A stretch of DNA of 64,000 nt, taken from assembly GCA_949126835.1 (NCBI GenBank), contig OX421502.1:37977282-38041281 (forward strand), written 5' to 3'. A program made the translations under genes and the position numbers. The notes beneath the pieces were generated by a model, which worked only from the letters and a program-made list of their open reading frames with translations, had not been told where the DNA came from and did no database searches. The DNA comes from Anisus vortex (taxonomy: Eukaryota > Mollusca > Gastropoda > Planorbidae). Of this stretch, positions 36,161 to 49,500 are shown piece after piece. Position 1 is the stretch's first letter, and each line of letters begins with the position of its first letter.

Positions 36161-37330
36161 CCGTATATACTCGCGTATAAGTCGCACCGGTGTATAAGTC
36201 GCACCCCTAGTTTAAGTTTTTTTTTCTTATATGTTGTCATTGACCCGCGCATAAGTCGCACCCCGACTTCCCGGGTTATACTGCCTTTTAATATCTCAAA
36301 AATGCATAACTTTTAAACATAAAAGTTACTAAATATTCACCTTAGTTTGGAAACTTTCCTTAAAAAATGGTTTTAATCGTGCATACGGCAAACATAATCG
36401 AATAAAGGCAGGGCTTCATTTATTTTAAACAACCGATCAATAGGCCTACAGACATTAGTGAGATGGGAAAGTAAGGTATGTGTTTCTTCATCTAAGTCTT
36501 TCCCTACACAAGTTCCTATCCTACACATAAAAAAGTCTTTGAAGTACGTCATTAGACTCAATGTCGCCTAGACTGGAGACTGGGAGGCGCCGGCATTTAT
36601 GACGCGCTATACATGTGTCCTAATTACCATTAACATTGTTTGTAATGATTTCAAGTGCGTCTGCGCGATCGACAAATAATAAGCTGTGTTTTTTTTCAAC
36701 TCTTACATGCAACTAATGAAAAATAAAACACACTATTGACATTTCGGCGTCCATCTACCGATCGTACTTTTGGAAACATCGCCTTGACCTGGGGCGGTCT
36801 TATCGGAATTCTCAACACTGCCTTATTAGTAGGCTATAGCCTATAAGCCTAGACCTTAAATACTAAATAAAACGCATCTTACGCTTATTGGCCTAATTAC
36901 ATAGACAGGCTTTCATACATTTACGATTCTTTCCATACTTAATTTGCGTTCAATAAGCCTACCAAAAAAATGCCGCCTTTAAACTTACGCTACGTTTCGG
37001 CAATATACAATCGGCCCAAAAGTTCAAAAGAAAAGAGGGTGGGTGTCAGAAAAAACTAAAATATTTGTCCATTTCAATTTCAGTTACATATAGATAGTAA
37101 TATTTACAAGACGAAAGTTTTCTAAATGTAAAATGTCGGCCTAGGCATATCCTAGTAGATCTAATTCTACATCACTACAATCAACTAAACGGGTTATGTA
37201 AGAAACTTTATGACAGAGTAGTGATGTTTTTTGAACTTTTTAAAAACAGTGTCGGGTGTATAAGTCGCACCCCTACTTTTTGTCGAAATTTTCGGTAAAA
37301 AAAGTGCGACTTATACGCGAGTATATACGG
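36161..37330 (+). mobile_element. 1170-bp TA-flanked DNA transposon
   Basis: Terminal inverted repeats of about 27 bp begin CCGTATATACTCGCG and run into 'tataagtcgcac'. TA lies on both sides (36159-36160 and 37331-37332), as in Tc1/mariner/pogo-type insertions. Additional 'taagtcgcacc' words lie subterminally. The interior has no long transposase ORF; a 62-codon minus frame at 36373-36561 is not recognised. Longest family member in the window. Confidence 0.8.
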
Positions 37331-37779
37331 TAACTAGGCCTACTAATTACTACTATAGCTAAGCTATAGCCTAACTCTAACTGTAACTTTGAAAATATTA
37401 TGAATCATTACTATTATACCGGTACTATAAAACTACATAACTATAATGAACTCTATACTGACTAATGAGCAAGACTATACTATAGGCTACTGTATAACTG
37501 TTTACTACTTAAACAACACTCGCTCACTTTACTTTAGGCCTACTTATTTTTTTACTAAACTTTGCTCAGCTGACAAACTGACATTTATTTAACAATGTGG
37601 TCAATGTTGAAAAATAGTAGGCCTAAGCCTAAAAAACAGTGACAGTGCCTAACAACTAGTGAACTTTAAGCTTAGCTGTCTAAAACTCTAGTCTAAGATA
37701 GAAGGTGGCTCAGGCTTATAATTAGGCCTATACGGCCTATACCTATAACTATAATGTTAATGAATAATAATGGCTTATT

Positions 37780-37890
37780 ACCACGGATCACGGATGAGCG
37801 TAGGACGCAATAATCTTCTCTATTTTTATAGAAGGAGCGTCTGTTACAGTCTGTAATGTATATAACTATATAAGATAAGGATAAGATAAA
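37780..37890 (+). mobile_element. LINE 3' tail copy
   Basis: 'cacggatgagcgtaggacgc', 'aataatcttc', 'gaaggagcgtctg', ending in gataag repeats. Confidence 0.7.
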
Positions 37891-38046
37891 ATGACTTTAA
37901 ATTTAAATGGACTAAAATTTAGTCTAAATTTGTGAAATTTAAGTCAACAAAAGAGTCTCAAAAGAAACTAAACTTAACTTAAACCGATATGAGATATGTC
38001 CCGGTAACATTAATAAGGATTAGATCTATATAATTACGAAGTGTCT

Positions 38047-38095
38047 TCCTACCCCAAAAATTTGGGGTATCTAGGCGTACGCCTAGAGACCCCAA
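38047..38095. repeat. Two adjacent palindromes
   Basis: A near-palindrome taccccaaaaatttggggta is followed by the perfect palindrome ctaggcgtacgcctag. It is related to the array at 39.1 kb. Confidence 0.75.
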
Positions 38096-38590
38096 AAGTT
38101 TTTTAGCCTACTGCGCATGACATTATTTTGATTTCAAAAGCTTTCGCTTCCGATTTAGCTAGATCATCCTTTCATTATTCATGTCTAGTTTTGACTAATG
38201 ATCTAAATTATGGAATTTTATCTAACTTAATCTTATGACGGTGGCCTTGTGACTGTGGAAAAAAGTAAATGCAGAACAAATGATAGCACTTAATATTTGG
38301 TTTGCCTCTTGTTTAAGGGGACACTTTTTGCACCTTAAGGATAGTGACAGTAGGGCCTACATATGAGCATGTACCTATTTTAATACATTGTATAATTGTA
38401 AGTGTAACCATTCAAAACAAAATTTAAATACTGGATAATTATAATAAACGGAGTGTCTGCGCGTCCGGCGACCGGACGTATAGCGCGGGAGATATACGTC
38501 CGGCGACCCAAGTCACGTGACTGACCATGCGCATAATCGTTTTTTCTTGTTTAAGTTGCTTAATTACTATTTATTGTCAAACTTATCCAA

Positions 38591-38680
38591 GGTATCTTGG
38601 CCTAATGGTCAGTAGCGTGTTCTGGCAACCGGAGTCTCGCAGGTTCGAATCCAGCTATTGCCATCTTTTTTTTTTTTTTA
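38591..38680 (+). other. tRNA-like sequence with terminal T run
   Basis: A D-arm-like 'tggcctaatggtcagtagcg', a T-arm 'caggttcgaatccagc' and a final TTGCCA are followed by a T run. The acceptor stem does not pair well, so this is probably a tRNA pseudogene or SINE head, not a working tRNA. Confidence 0.5.
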
Positions 38681-39084
38681 AATTCAAATACAGTACAATG
38701 AGATATTTTTTTAGTTCAACACGAGAATACCCTTCATTTATTCATGTGGGTGGAAATAATTTCATTCAAAGTATCAAAGAAATAAAAAATTCGACTGTTA
38801 GGCCTAATGTCGAGCCTATTTCTTGAGAAAACGTGTTAAATGTCATTACCAAACAATTTATAAAGTAGTTTAATAAAGTCATTAGTAAACATCTTGACTT
38901 GCGCTACAATTTCAATTACGATAAGCCATTCATTTAGCCTACTATGAATGCGGGTGGACATAACAATCTCATTTAATGTATCCATTCAAAGTATTAAACT
39001 AATAATTAGACTATTAGGCATAATGCCCGTTTCTTTATAAATATGTTAATATCAATACGCTCTACGTCTCTCGTTTGTACTTGT

Positions 39085-39262
39085 AGTTGGGTGGTCTATC
39101 TAGGCCACTAGCTAGAGACCCCATTTTTTTGGGGCATCTAGACCGCCAGCTAGATACCCCAAAAATTTGGGCTCTTTAGACCGCCAGCTAAATACCCCAA
39201 ATTTTTGGGGCATTTAGGCCGCCAGCTAGATACCCCAAATTTTTGGGGTATCTAGCCTCTTC
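39085..39262. repeat. Tandem array of palindromic units
   Basis: About four units of roughly 48 bp, each with 'ccgccagctagataccccaa' and a hairpin of the form ccccaaatttttgggg. Each unit can fold on itself. Confidence 0.8.
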
Positions 39263-40189
39263 CATATAATTATATATTTTATAGAGTTTATTTGGTAGGC
39301 CTAGCCTAGACATTTATTTTATTGTAAATTATAGATCTCCAATGGAGCAATGGTTTAGGCCTATATTTTATTGTGGTCAATGGTCAATGCGCAGAAGAAG
39401 CAGGCCCCTGTCCATGCCAGCCTACTTTTATTTTTATCGTTTTTTTTTTTGGACAAAACTTGACAAAAGCTTAGAGTTTAGAGGCTTAGAAGTCCTAAGA
39501 AGTGCAACTAATACTCATATTATATAAATGAATTGGCAAAAATATATTTACGCTGAAAATCTGAAATACCAATTTAATGCTTCCGATAAAAGTGAACAAG
39601 AAAAAAATAAGTAAATAGTTTTAAGAAGTCACGCTTGTTTACAATTCTTTAGTATACAAAGGTCAAAAACTAAGATCAATTTCATTTGCCGGTAGTGTTT
39701 CCATTTCGCACTGATCTATATAACTTATGTTTAAGTCTTATCTTACTATTTAATCATAGTTCGTTATATAATTAATTATTATAATGCTGACTATTTTTGT
39801 TTTAATCAGAAAAATCCATTCTCTTGGTGCCAATAACAACAGATAACGATAAAGAAAATATAAGTCAACAAACAAAAACGCTTTCGTGGCTGTGAATATC
39901 TATAGATGTAAATCAAGTTTCAATTGTGTTTTTCTCGTATTATAGCCCACTTGTTTGGTCTAGGCTAGGCAAACCGCCGTTAACCTTAAAAAAAATTAGC
40001 CTGTTTAGCCTAAATTGTCACATGTATCACCAATGCCATGAAAAAACGCCGCTCGCTCGTTCTCTGGTATAATTTTTCTTTTGGTCTTTGTATATGGTAG
40101 CCAAATAATAGATCAAGTCTCGCGATATAAATATATTGGCGTCACAATTAGGCCTACTGACAAACTGACTTAAATTGGTCTGACCAGTG

Positions 40190-40700
40190 CCAAAGCCTCT
40201 GTAAGAAAATGCACCAACAACTTTTCTTTCTTAGTAAACTAAAAACATTTCAAATAGAGAAAACCATTATGAATCTCTTTTACTCACTACGACTGTTGGT
40301 ACCGGTAGCATCATAAACTTCGCAATCACCTGCTGGTATGGTAATAATACCACCACATTGAATTCATATGAACCAACACCGTATAGACCGCCTAATAAAC
40401 AAAGCCTCTCGTAGGCCTACTACACAGACAGAATAACCATCTCTTGCAGATATTTTCAGTTCAAGGTGCCTGTCTATGATTGATAAAATCCTCCAAGATC
40501 ATGCTTCATGGTAGTTACATAATAAGGACAAGAACAGAGATATTTAGGAACTCTTTTGTTCCACTATCAGTGAGACTCTTTCAGAAGAATCATCTTTCAG
40601 CCAGGAAATACAATGGCTCAATAGCTGCGACTCCCAAATGATAGGCCTACTTTTTTCTTGAATGATAAATGGTATGATAGTTTGCGCGAATGTCTATTGT
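40190..40700 (+). pseudogene. LINE reverse-transcriptase remnant
   Basis: Broken frames read LFFLSKLKTFQIEKTIMNLF and TCWYGNN, typical of a LINE C-terminal region. The copy is decayed. Confidence 0.55.
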
Positions 40701-40879
40701 GTTTGAGTACAAATGGTTCTTTAATATTGTTTTAAGTATGCTGAAAGACGGAATTTATGTAATCAAATCAAATTTCCATTTATTTGGATCAATAAAGCAA
40801 TTTTTAATAATCTTATCTTATCTATAGGCCTATATCTATAATATATATTATAAAGTATGCCTAGTAGAGTCCTATATAT

Positions 40880-41070
40880 ATAGCCTATGGCATTCCGGCA
40901 TGGAATGGGTTGCCTGGACAAACCAGGAAAACCAGTAGGCCTAACTTACCATCATTTAAAACATTAATAAAAATGCAAGACTAGACTCGGACCACTGATG
41001 AGCGTAGGACACAATAATCTTCGTTATAGAAGGAGCGTCTGTAATGTATAAGATAAGATAAGATATGGTT
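40880..41070 (+). mobile_element. LINE 3' tail copy (well preserved)
   Basis: 'catggaatgggttgcctgg', 'aagactagactcggaccac' and a terminal 'aagataagataaga'. Confidence 0.8.
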
Positions 41071-41172
41071 TAAGACTTAAGAAAATGTTTGTAGGCTACA
41101 GCGTTATTTTATTACACGGTTGTCTATGCTTATGCCTACATTTCTCGGTTTGAAAGTTATACTTTTAAAAAA

Positions 41173-41345
41173 AATTAGGGGCCTTCCATAAATAACGTCA
41201 CGCGATTATGGCCAACTTTTGCCCCCTCTCCCCATCATCACAATAAGTCGTCACAAAAAAGTTAACCCCGCCCCCGCCTTCCCACTCCAATACGACGTCA
41301 CCAAGCACTGAATCCCCGCCCCCTCCTCCTCCCCACATAAAAGCA
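41173..41345. mobile_element. MITE-like 'ccataaataacgtcacgc' repeat
   Basis: The left end 'gggccttccataaataacg' resembles 42778-42830 ('ggggtcatccacatattacg'). Inverted 'tacgacgtcac' lies near the other end. Confidence 0.45.
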
Positions 41346-42604
41346 CACCACCCTATATATATTTCCAAATTCAAAATTATAATATCGTGTTTCAATTCAC
41401 TCTTATAGTCGATATCGTAGCCTATATTTAGTATTGTAGCCTACGTCTTTTTACAACAAACACTCGATAAGCCTATAATATTATAATCATAATATGATGT
41501 AGTAAATTAAGTGGAACTTGTTACAGCGGACACTTTATTTAAAGATGCACTTTTCTTTTATGTGACGTCAATGTCATTGTTTAACTTAAACACATAGGCC
41601 TATTACTATATATTATATATAGGCTTTAAAAAAAAGGCTTTTTTTTAAATCTAAGGAAAAGTGCTTTTTTTAGACTGGAACAAATGTAATAAAAGATTAT
41701 TACAAGTGAATTCACAATTGATAGGCCTACGAGTAACAACAATAGGCCTATATATAGTTGAGTCACTAGGCCTAAACCTAGAAACACTAGATGGAGAAAA
41801 GCGAGCAAGGAGTAAAGTAGTAATAATACACAGTCTAAATCATACAAATAGGGCCTACAACACAAAAACAATGTTATAGCCTATTGCTTATACAATGCTC
41901 ATGTAGACATACGGAAAAAACTCTTTTCTCATCCCATAATATGCAAAGGCATGAGCATGAGTCTATCTAAGTGTGACATCCGTGCATAGAATGGGTTAAA
42001 TACTTATATAGTATATGCCTATACATATTACTGGCACTACCCGATGGTTTATATCATATTTATTAAATGCTCGAAATCGTATAAAAATATATAAACCAGG
42101 AAACAATATAGGTCTATAGGCCTATTAGTAGACTAAATAGTAGGAATATAAAATGCCTTACCACGTGTTAAATGAAACCCTTTCGCTAAATAAAAGCAGC
42201 TGGATAGAATAGCCTAATATTAAATATGCTTGTAAAAATGAAAACGTATTAAGCTTAGCCTATATTTATAAGAAGCGCTCGGTAGCCTACTTCATTAGTT
42301 TTTTTTTCACCCTTATAAACGTGCGGCATAAATAACATGCAATGAGAGAGAGAGATAACGAAATTGCCGGAATGGACTTTATTTTGTAATCTTCAAAAGT
42401 TGTCATCTATATAAGTAAAATAGCCAGTGATACAAAAAAAAAGGTGTCACCACGACCACCACGACCCCTACAATTTTTTGACCAAGGCCTGTCATAAAAA
42501 ATAACAAAGCAATAACAAAACAATATTTTAAGAAAACAAAACAAAAAATAAATAAAGTCAGTCAAGACGTAAATCAATTGTTTTGGATTAATTTGTTATT
42601 GTTT
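41346..42604. other. Intergenic DNA between PPAT and PAICS, no gene seen
   Basis: AT-rich, with many GGCCTA/TAGGCC words. No splice-consistent ORF. Confidence 0.4.
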
Positions 42605-42692
42605 TGTTGTATAAGATAAGACTCGGACCACGGATGAGCGTAGGACGCAATAATCTTCTTTATAGAAGGAGCGTCTGTAATGTATAAGATAA
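42605..42692 (+). mobile_element. LINE 3' tail copy (short)
   Basis: Flanked by 'taagataag' on the left and 'taagataa' on the right; core 'gactcggaccacggatgagc'. Confidence 0.7.
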
Positions 42693-43003
42693 TAGTTTAT
42701 TTGGCATTAGATCTAGTAAAAGTGTGTTTTAAAAATAAGTGACTTAATAAGCAAGTTAAAATAATTACATGTAAACAGGGGTCATCCACATATTACGTCA
42801 CGTTTTCTGTTCAATTTTATGACGTTCTACCCTTAAAACATGTAGGCCTACATCAAGACAGCGTTAGCGTAACAAAGCTGCTGAAATTGTTATTATAAAT
42901 ATAGATCTAGATTAATATTAGTTTCTCTATATTTATATGTTGGGATGAAATTAACGCATTAACGTGGAAGGAATAGGTCAAGAGGAGGGGGGGCACATTA
43001 AAA

Positions 43004-43130
43004 CCGGCTGGTCCTGCGGTTAGTTCACCGGACTGTCAACCAACACTATCCCTGCCGCCCTGCAGGAGTTTATGGCCTAGTGGACGTAATAATCTTCTAT
43101 CTCGAAGGAACGTCTGTAAATTTTATAAGA
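43004..43130 (+). mobile_element. SINE family B (copy 4)
   Basis: tRNA-like head 'ggtcctgcggttagttcacc' followed by 'ggactgtcaacc' and the tail 'gaaggaacgtctgtaaattt'. Confidence 0.7.
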
Positions 43131-46100
43131 CTAAGAAAACCCTATCCGAGGCATGCAGCATGCCGTCTTGGGGCACGCCGCATACAGAAGCTACTTTCCC
43201 GCAGACACATATACTACTCTCCACCCTGCTGTGAAATTCTCAAATGTTTTCATTAGAGAGGCGGCATTGCTCGTACGCTCAACCAGGGGACGTTCCCCAA
43301 TCGTTAGCCCAACGGTGCATTTTTAATGGGAGCGTATCGGTGGTTTACACACTTTGTCATCTTTGAGGCCCATGGGTGCAGAAGTGCTTAATGTAGTAGA
43401 AGCGTCCAGGCCGATATTCTTTTTTATAAGATGAAGAGTCGGGCCCATAAATGCTGCTGGCACCCTGGACAAGTGCAGGGAACATCCATGGCCCCTACCC
43501 AATCCCATCGGAGCTTCTTTCTCTCGTTAAAAGAAAAGTTAGATCTAAATTGAGAGCAAAATTAGTTATAAGTTCAATTATTTTCCTTATCATATAGAAT
43601 ATCCTTAAATTGAGTCCCTCCCCCCACCACACACACACACTTTAAGATCTTGCGGCAACCCTGGCAAAACGCCCGTCAACTTGGAACAGCGCTGATAAGA
43701 TGTAGGGATTAAATAAATTATGGTCCTGTATTTTAACAACTGACTTTAAGTGACGCAATCTTAGTGTAATTAAGCCTAATTATATATGCGAGTGCAATCT
43801 TCGAGGGCACGAGAAAGGTGAAGAAGTCATTGTATGTTAGCAGAAGTGAAATCAGTATGTAAAGGTCAAGGCTAGGAAAGACATTACATAAATAAAAAGT
43901 GTATTTAACCCTTACAGTCCCGGGCGCGTATATAGCGGAACTGAAGGCAGCATAGATAGAAGTAGGTTGGTACAGGAAGGGTTAATTTATGTCAAGCGTG
44001 ATCTATGGGTGACTATATAGTACATTAAATATTTGGTATATTTATGAAGAGAAAAAGGAACGTTAGTACGACTAACGATTAGATCTAGATCTATAAGGTG
44101 CAAAACGTAACAAGTCAAGACTCGTCGTTTTCTGACCGAAGTAATCAGCAAGCAAATTATATTGACGTCTAAATCAATATGGTTAAGCCTATGTAATAAG
44201 GCCGTAGATTTATTTTAAAAAAATACAAAGTTTAATTGTATAAATAGTCAAGCTGATGGCGCCGTGATCACGTGAACTCTTGGACCGTTAAGGGGGACAA
44301 CCCTCGCAGGCCCGGTAGTTGAGTCAAAGCTTGACATATAACACTCTCTCACTGCCTCGCTTCTTAATTGTTCTGAGTGAGTTTATAGGCCTAATATTTA
44401 TTATATATAGGCTATTTGGCATCCGTCCGTCCTCTAGGGACCTTCGCTTTTCTCTTGTCTTTACTAGCTTCTCTTCCTGGCATCTGTTATTTGCGTGCCC
44501 TCTCGCACGTTTGACAGCCAGGAGGCGCATTCCCCAACAAGCGGCCCTACCACGATTTAAGCTTAGGCCCCTATAGTCGATGTGCACCAGAATAATGTCT
44601 CTTTTTTTTTTGCATACGTCTTTAAACCGCAGTCAAGGCCTTGCTTTTTACGCGGTGCTAACTGAACACTATATTGGCCAATATTCTGACAGAATTTAAA
44701 TCTTGGCCAGTGTTGGGCCAACAATATTGTTGGCCTTTACGCTGGTGGTGGCTATTTAACCCCTGCGACTTCTCGGAACCGTCATCGCGCCTACTTTTGC
44801 AAGCTTACAATAATATTGAATCAATATTGATGTAAATAATTTAAATTATAATTATTGCCTTTAGGCCTACTGTATTGAGCAACAAGATGCCTATATATTG
44901 ATCTATTATAGCCTATATAAAAGTTTTTATATATAGCCTCCGTTAATCAGAATATTGCATTGCACGAGAAGTGTAGTTTTTATTAAAAGCTGAACCTAGG
45001 TCTACATTAAATATATTTATTCAAAAAGCAAAATTAATTTAAGATTCACACACAAAAAAAACGCAGACAAAAGCAAACCAACTCCAATAATTATTGTGAC
45101 CTTAAAATGTGATGTCACATTTGTTCAACACTCCATTAAATTGTCACCAATTTTAAATCCTTCCCTTTTGCTTACTGTCTTTACTGCGTGACGTCATTTG
45201 TGGACGACCACCCGATGAGTTCATAATATCTGAATAACTGTTGTTTGAATATACATTTATAATATCTAGATCTAATTGTCAAATAAAACTTTAAAAAGAA
45301 CAAGACAATTTAGCCTGATTATAACCGCTTAAGTAATATTTACATGTATAGACCTAGATCTACTTATTTTTCTTACTAATCGCACTAACATTAGAAAAAA
45401 GCAATAGCAACGCAATAAGATTTTACAGGTCAGGGCTATGCTGTTATTCACACTTCTCACTGTTCTCACTCAGTTTGGGTTGTTTTTGTTCGATAAGTTC
45501 ATAATACAGGTATGGCTGGGCAGCCACACTTCAGTTTCTCTAAATAGACCTAGATATTATTGTATAGAACTTTCTTTTTATTAATTATTTATTTTATTTT
45601 TTTATTTTTTTTAAATTTTTTTAAATTTTTTTTTTGCCACTTGGCATTTTAATCATAGCCTATAAATCTAGTCTAGACCTCTGCCGTAGTAAGCCTATAG
45701 GCCTATACACATAGGCTATATATGGTGCATTGCATCAATTCAGGTGACTTTTGACCATACCATATAAAATCAACTAAAGAAAAAGAAACAAGATTGAATT
45801 CTTATATAAAGAGCTGTAAGGCTAGGATATATCGTAAATGCCCTTCTAGATTTATTAGATGCAAATATTACATGTAGTAAATTTTTAATGAAGCCGCTAT
45901 ATATAAGCTATAATATAAGCTAGGCCTCAGCAAACATCACTGCTATATTAGCCTAAATTATGATTATGATTAAGTATAAGACCTAACACTAAATTATTCA
46001 AATACTTTAGGAAAGAACACCAAAAATAAAGCTAAGTCAGAGTAATAGACCCATATGATCTCTACCGTTTTTACAGTGAAGGTGCAATATAATTATTAAT

Positions 46101-46480
46101 GTTACGTGTATACACTGTATATAGGCCCTATTTCATTAATTGCGTCGTTGTTTTCTGTTACAACTACGGAAAATGTCTAAATGGAGTGGTTATAGTGATG
46201 GGAGTCGTAAGCCACGTAGATCTAATTCAATTTTTTTATTAATTAAGTCTAGATAGTAGGCTCTAAATGCCTGAATATAATTAACAGACAATTGAAAAAA
46301 TATTTAAAAAAATAAACAACAAATCTCATAATATTCTTCTATTAAACTGTGTTTTTGCATAATCAACTTCTGGGTGGAAACTAAAATGTGACAGATTGAC
46401 AGCATTCTTAAATTCATTGTAAGCCGACTCAGTTATAAAACAACCAGATCATCAAACCAGTCTTCAGACGCACCAAGTTG
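43131..46480. other. Intergenic DNA upstream of PAICS
   Basis: Holds the second copy of the TTAACCCTT MITE (43905-43986) and GC-richer unassigned stretches at 43140-43510 and 44270-44820. The remainder is AT-rich. Non-coding first exons of PPAT could lie here or further left; I cannot place them. Confidence 0.4.
43905..43986 (-). mobile_element. Short MITE with TTAACCCTT ends (copy 2)
   Basis: Inverse copy of 12214-12298; starts 'ttaacccttacagtcccggg' and ends 'ggaagggttaat'. Confidence 0.65.
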
Positions 46481-46485
46481 AGAAA

Positions 46486-46491
46486 CACGTG
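46486..46491. promoter_or_regulatory. E-box CACGTG just upstream of PAICS start
   Basis: CACGTG lies 15 bp before the PAICS ATG, probably in or near the 5' UTR, with a TATA-like 'ttataaaac' at about 46433. Myc/Max-type factors bind CACGTG and regulate purine genes in vertebrates; a role here is inference. Confidence 0.35.
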
Positions 46492-46505
46492 GATAACAAG
46501 ACAAA

Positions 46506-49500
46506 ATGTCAGGTAAATTATGTGTTGTAATCCTCCGTCAAAGTCGTATGTATGTGAGAGTCTTTGGACACTTTGGTATGGCTATATGAGTGTACGAGTA
46601 CGGATATCATTAGGGCTTAGGGGGTACTAGGGTAGGCATGAGCTGACGCGCGATTTATTGCGTGATTCAAATAAACTTTTTTGACTTGTCCAAGTGCATA
46701 TAGATCTTAGACAGCTAGTCTCTAGTCTAATTTGGCTTTGGTCACAAAAATAGGCCTAAAAAGAAATTTTAGAAATCAAACATTAAGTTTCAAGCTAATT
46801 TCTAAGTCAGTCTCAGTCAGGCATAGGCCTATATTGATTATAATTTAATTAATAGTTAAAATAGCCTATACCTATACCTATAATATTTAAAAAAAAAAAT
46901 TAATTTAGTCTTATTAAATATCTATTAATTAGTTAGCCTATTCCTAGTAGAGTACTAGTAGGCCTACGTAGTAACTAGTTTGTAGAATAACTAGTATTAT
47001 AAGTTATAAGTCATAACCTCATAACTTATGACTCATAAAAAGTAGGCTATAAATAAGTATAAGTAAATGCACTAACTTCAGTTAGAGTTAGAGTGAGTAG
47101 GCCTATTATAGTGCCTATAGTATAGTCATATTAATATATTAATTTAATAATTATTATATTATCAGTCAGATTTTTATAATTATATAATTTTTGCATTCAT
47201 TTCATTGTTGCAGATCTAAAACTTGGTCAGAAAGTTATTGAAGGAAAAACCAAAATCATCTATGATCTTGTCGACTCCCCAGGACAAGTTCTAGTTGAGT
47301 CTAAAGATCGCATAACAGCAGGAGATGGAGCACGCGCTCATGACATGGTTGGGAAGGCAAAAATTTCAAATGCAACAGCAGCTACTGTTTTTACGTTGTT
47401 AAAAGAGGCTGGTAAATGCAGAAACTTAAAATTTAATTTAAACTGAGGTCTCGGGGCAGCATGCTCCACTTTAGTAATTTGTACTAACAACTTTTCAACA
47501 TTGTTGGCTAGCTTTTAAAATGTAGCCTATTCATAAAGTTGTATGTATCTATTACAGTGCTCCGATATTAGGATAAAAACTTTTTGTATTCAGGGACAAA
47601 TGCATTCAAGCTCTTTCTTTTTAGAAGTGGCATCAGGGCATGGAATGGGTGACCTAAACACCTACAGGAAAACCAACAACTTGACATTATAATTTTAAAC
47701 ACTAATCAAAATTCAAGAATAGACTCAAACCACTTATAGGTTTAGGACGCAGTGATCTTCTGTATAAAACTCAGAAGGTGCGTCTGTAACATGCAAGATA
47801 CAATTGTAAAGATGTAAATTATGATTCGTTTCAGGCATCAAGACTCATTTCATCAAGCTTCATGGTGACCATTCATTCATAGCCTACAAATGTCATATGA
47901 TCCCTCTGGAATGGGTGACAAGAAGAGTAGCGACAGGTTCTTTCCTGAAGCGAAACCCTGGTGTAGAAGAAGGCTTCAAGTTTTGTCCACCAAAATTAGA
48001 GACATTTTATAAAGTATTTTGATACATTCTATTGCTATAACTTATTAAAGGTTTTTATAATTATGATGTAAACATATAATTAAAAAAATATGAAAAACAT
48101 TTTGCAGGTTATGTTTTGTTTCTGCTTTCATAGGACGATGCTAATCATGACCCACAGTGGACATTTGAGCAGTGCGTGGCTGCTAAAATGACTTTTGGGA
48201 ACGTCACCATTGGCCCCGATCAGTTGCACATGATGGAGAAGATGACAGTGACTATTTTTGAAATTTTGGAAAGAGCCTGGACTTCCCAAGACTGTAGTTT
48301 GATTGACATGAAGATTGAGTTTGGTGTAGTTGATACAACAGGTAGGCTGATATCAGTAGCTTAGTTTTGTATCACTTTTTTAAAAGTTTCATTCAATAAT
48401 TAGGTCCCTATTTAAACAAATGTTGTATCAGAATTGTTAAACTTGTATGATATATAGCCTGTATTTGAAGTTCAAAGTGTAAATATTTATTTTCCAGGTG
48501 AAATAGTTTTAGCTGACATTATAGACAGCGACTCTTGGCGCCTGTGGCCGTCTGGGGACAAGCGTTTAATGAAGGACAAACAGGTGTATAGAAATTTGCA
48601 AGAAGTTACACCCGAGGCACTTGACACAGTAAAGCGCAACTTTGAATGGGTGGCAGAAAAAGTCCAGGTTAGTGCAGCACAAGTCAAATACTAGAGGAAG
48701 TAATGAATTACAAAGATGAATTTATGCAAGAACAATTGCATATAAGTACTCTTTCTTCAGAGTGGCACCAGGGCATGGAATGGGTTGCCTGAACAAACCT
48801 GGATGCAATATTTGTTTATAAAAGGAGCGCCTGTAACATGTCAGATTAGACAAGAGAGTCATAATGTTTTTTAATGGAAAAGTTTCATCTTTTTTGTTTT
48901 TCAATCTTTTTTTTTTCCAAAGCTCCTCAATACTCCATCCAATGGTCGTGTTGTTGTATTCATGGGTTCTCCCAGTGATGTTCAACATTGTGAGAAGATT
49001 AGAACTGTTTGCAAGACTTTAGGCATTCCATGTAAACTCAGGGTTACATCAGCTCATAAACAGACGGAGCAGACAATGCGAATGTTGTCTGAATATGAAG
49101 GTAATTTTCTCAGTCATGCTATAGAATTATAGTTTTTTTTTATTTACTTTGATTCTGAAAAAAATGTATATGTTTGTTAAAGATACATTTAAAATAAATT
49201 TATATCATTGCTAACAAGACCTCTTTGTGTTTTAGCTGATGCTGTACCTACAGTTATCATTGCTGTTGCTGGTCGTAGCAATGGTCTGGGCCCAGTTCTT
49301 TCTGGTAATTCTGTTCTTCCAGTCATCAATTGTCCACCCATCACTGCTGACTGGGGTGCACAGGATGTCTGGTCTAGTCTCAGAATGCCTTCAGGTATCA
49401 TTTCATTTTTCTTCTTTCAAATTTAACATTACAGCTCTATTCATTTTCTTCTTTCAAATTTAACCATATATCTCATTTAATTTTCTTATTCCAAATTCAA

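Noticed and set aside
38591..38680. Functional tRNA gene
   Set aside because: D and T arms are recognisable but the acceptor stem pairs poorly and the anticodon arm is irregular.
44319..44587. Overlapping 85-87-codon ORFs on both strands
   Set aside because: No homology, no splice context, low-complexity composition; likely a repeat remnant.
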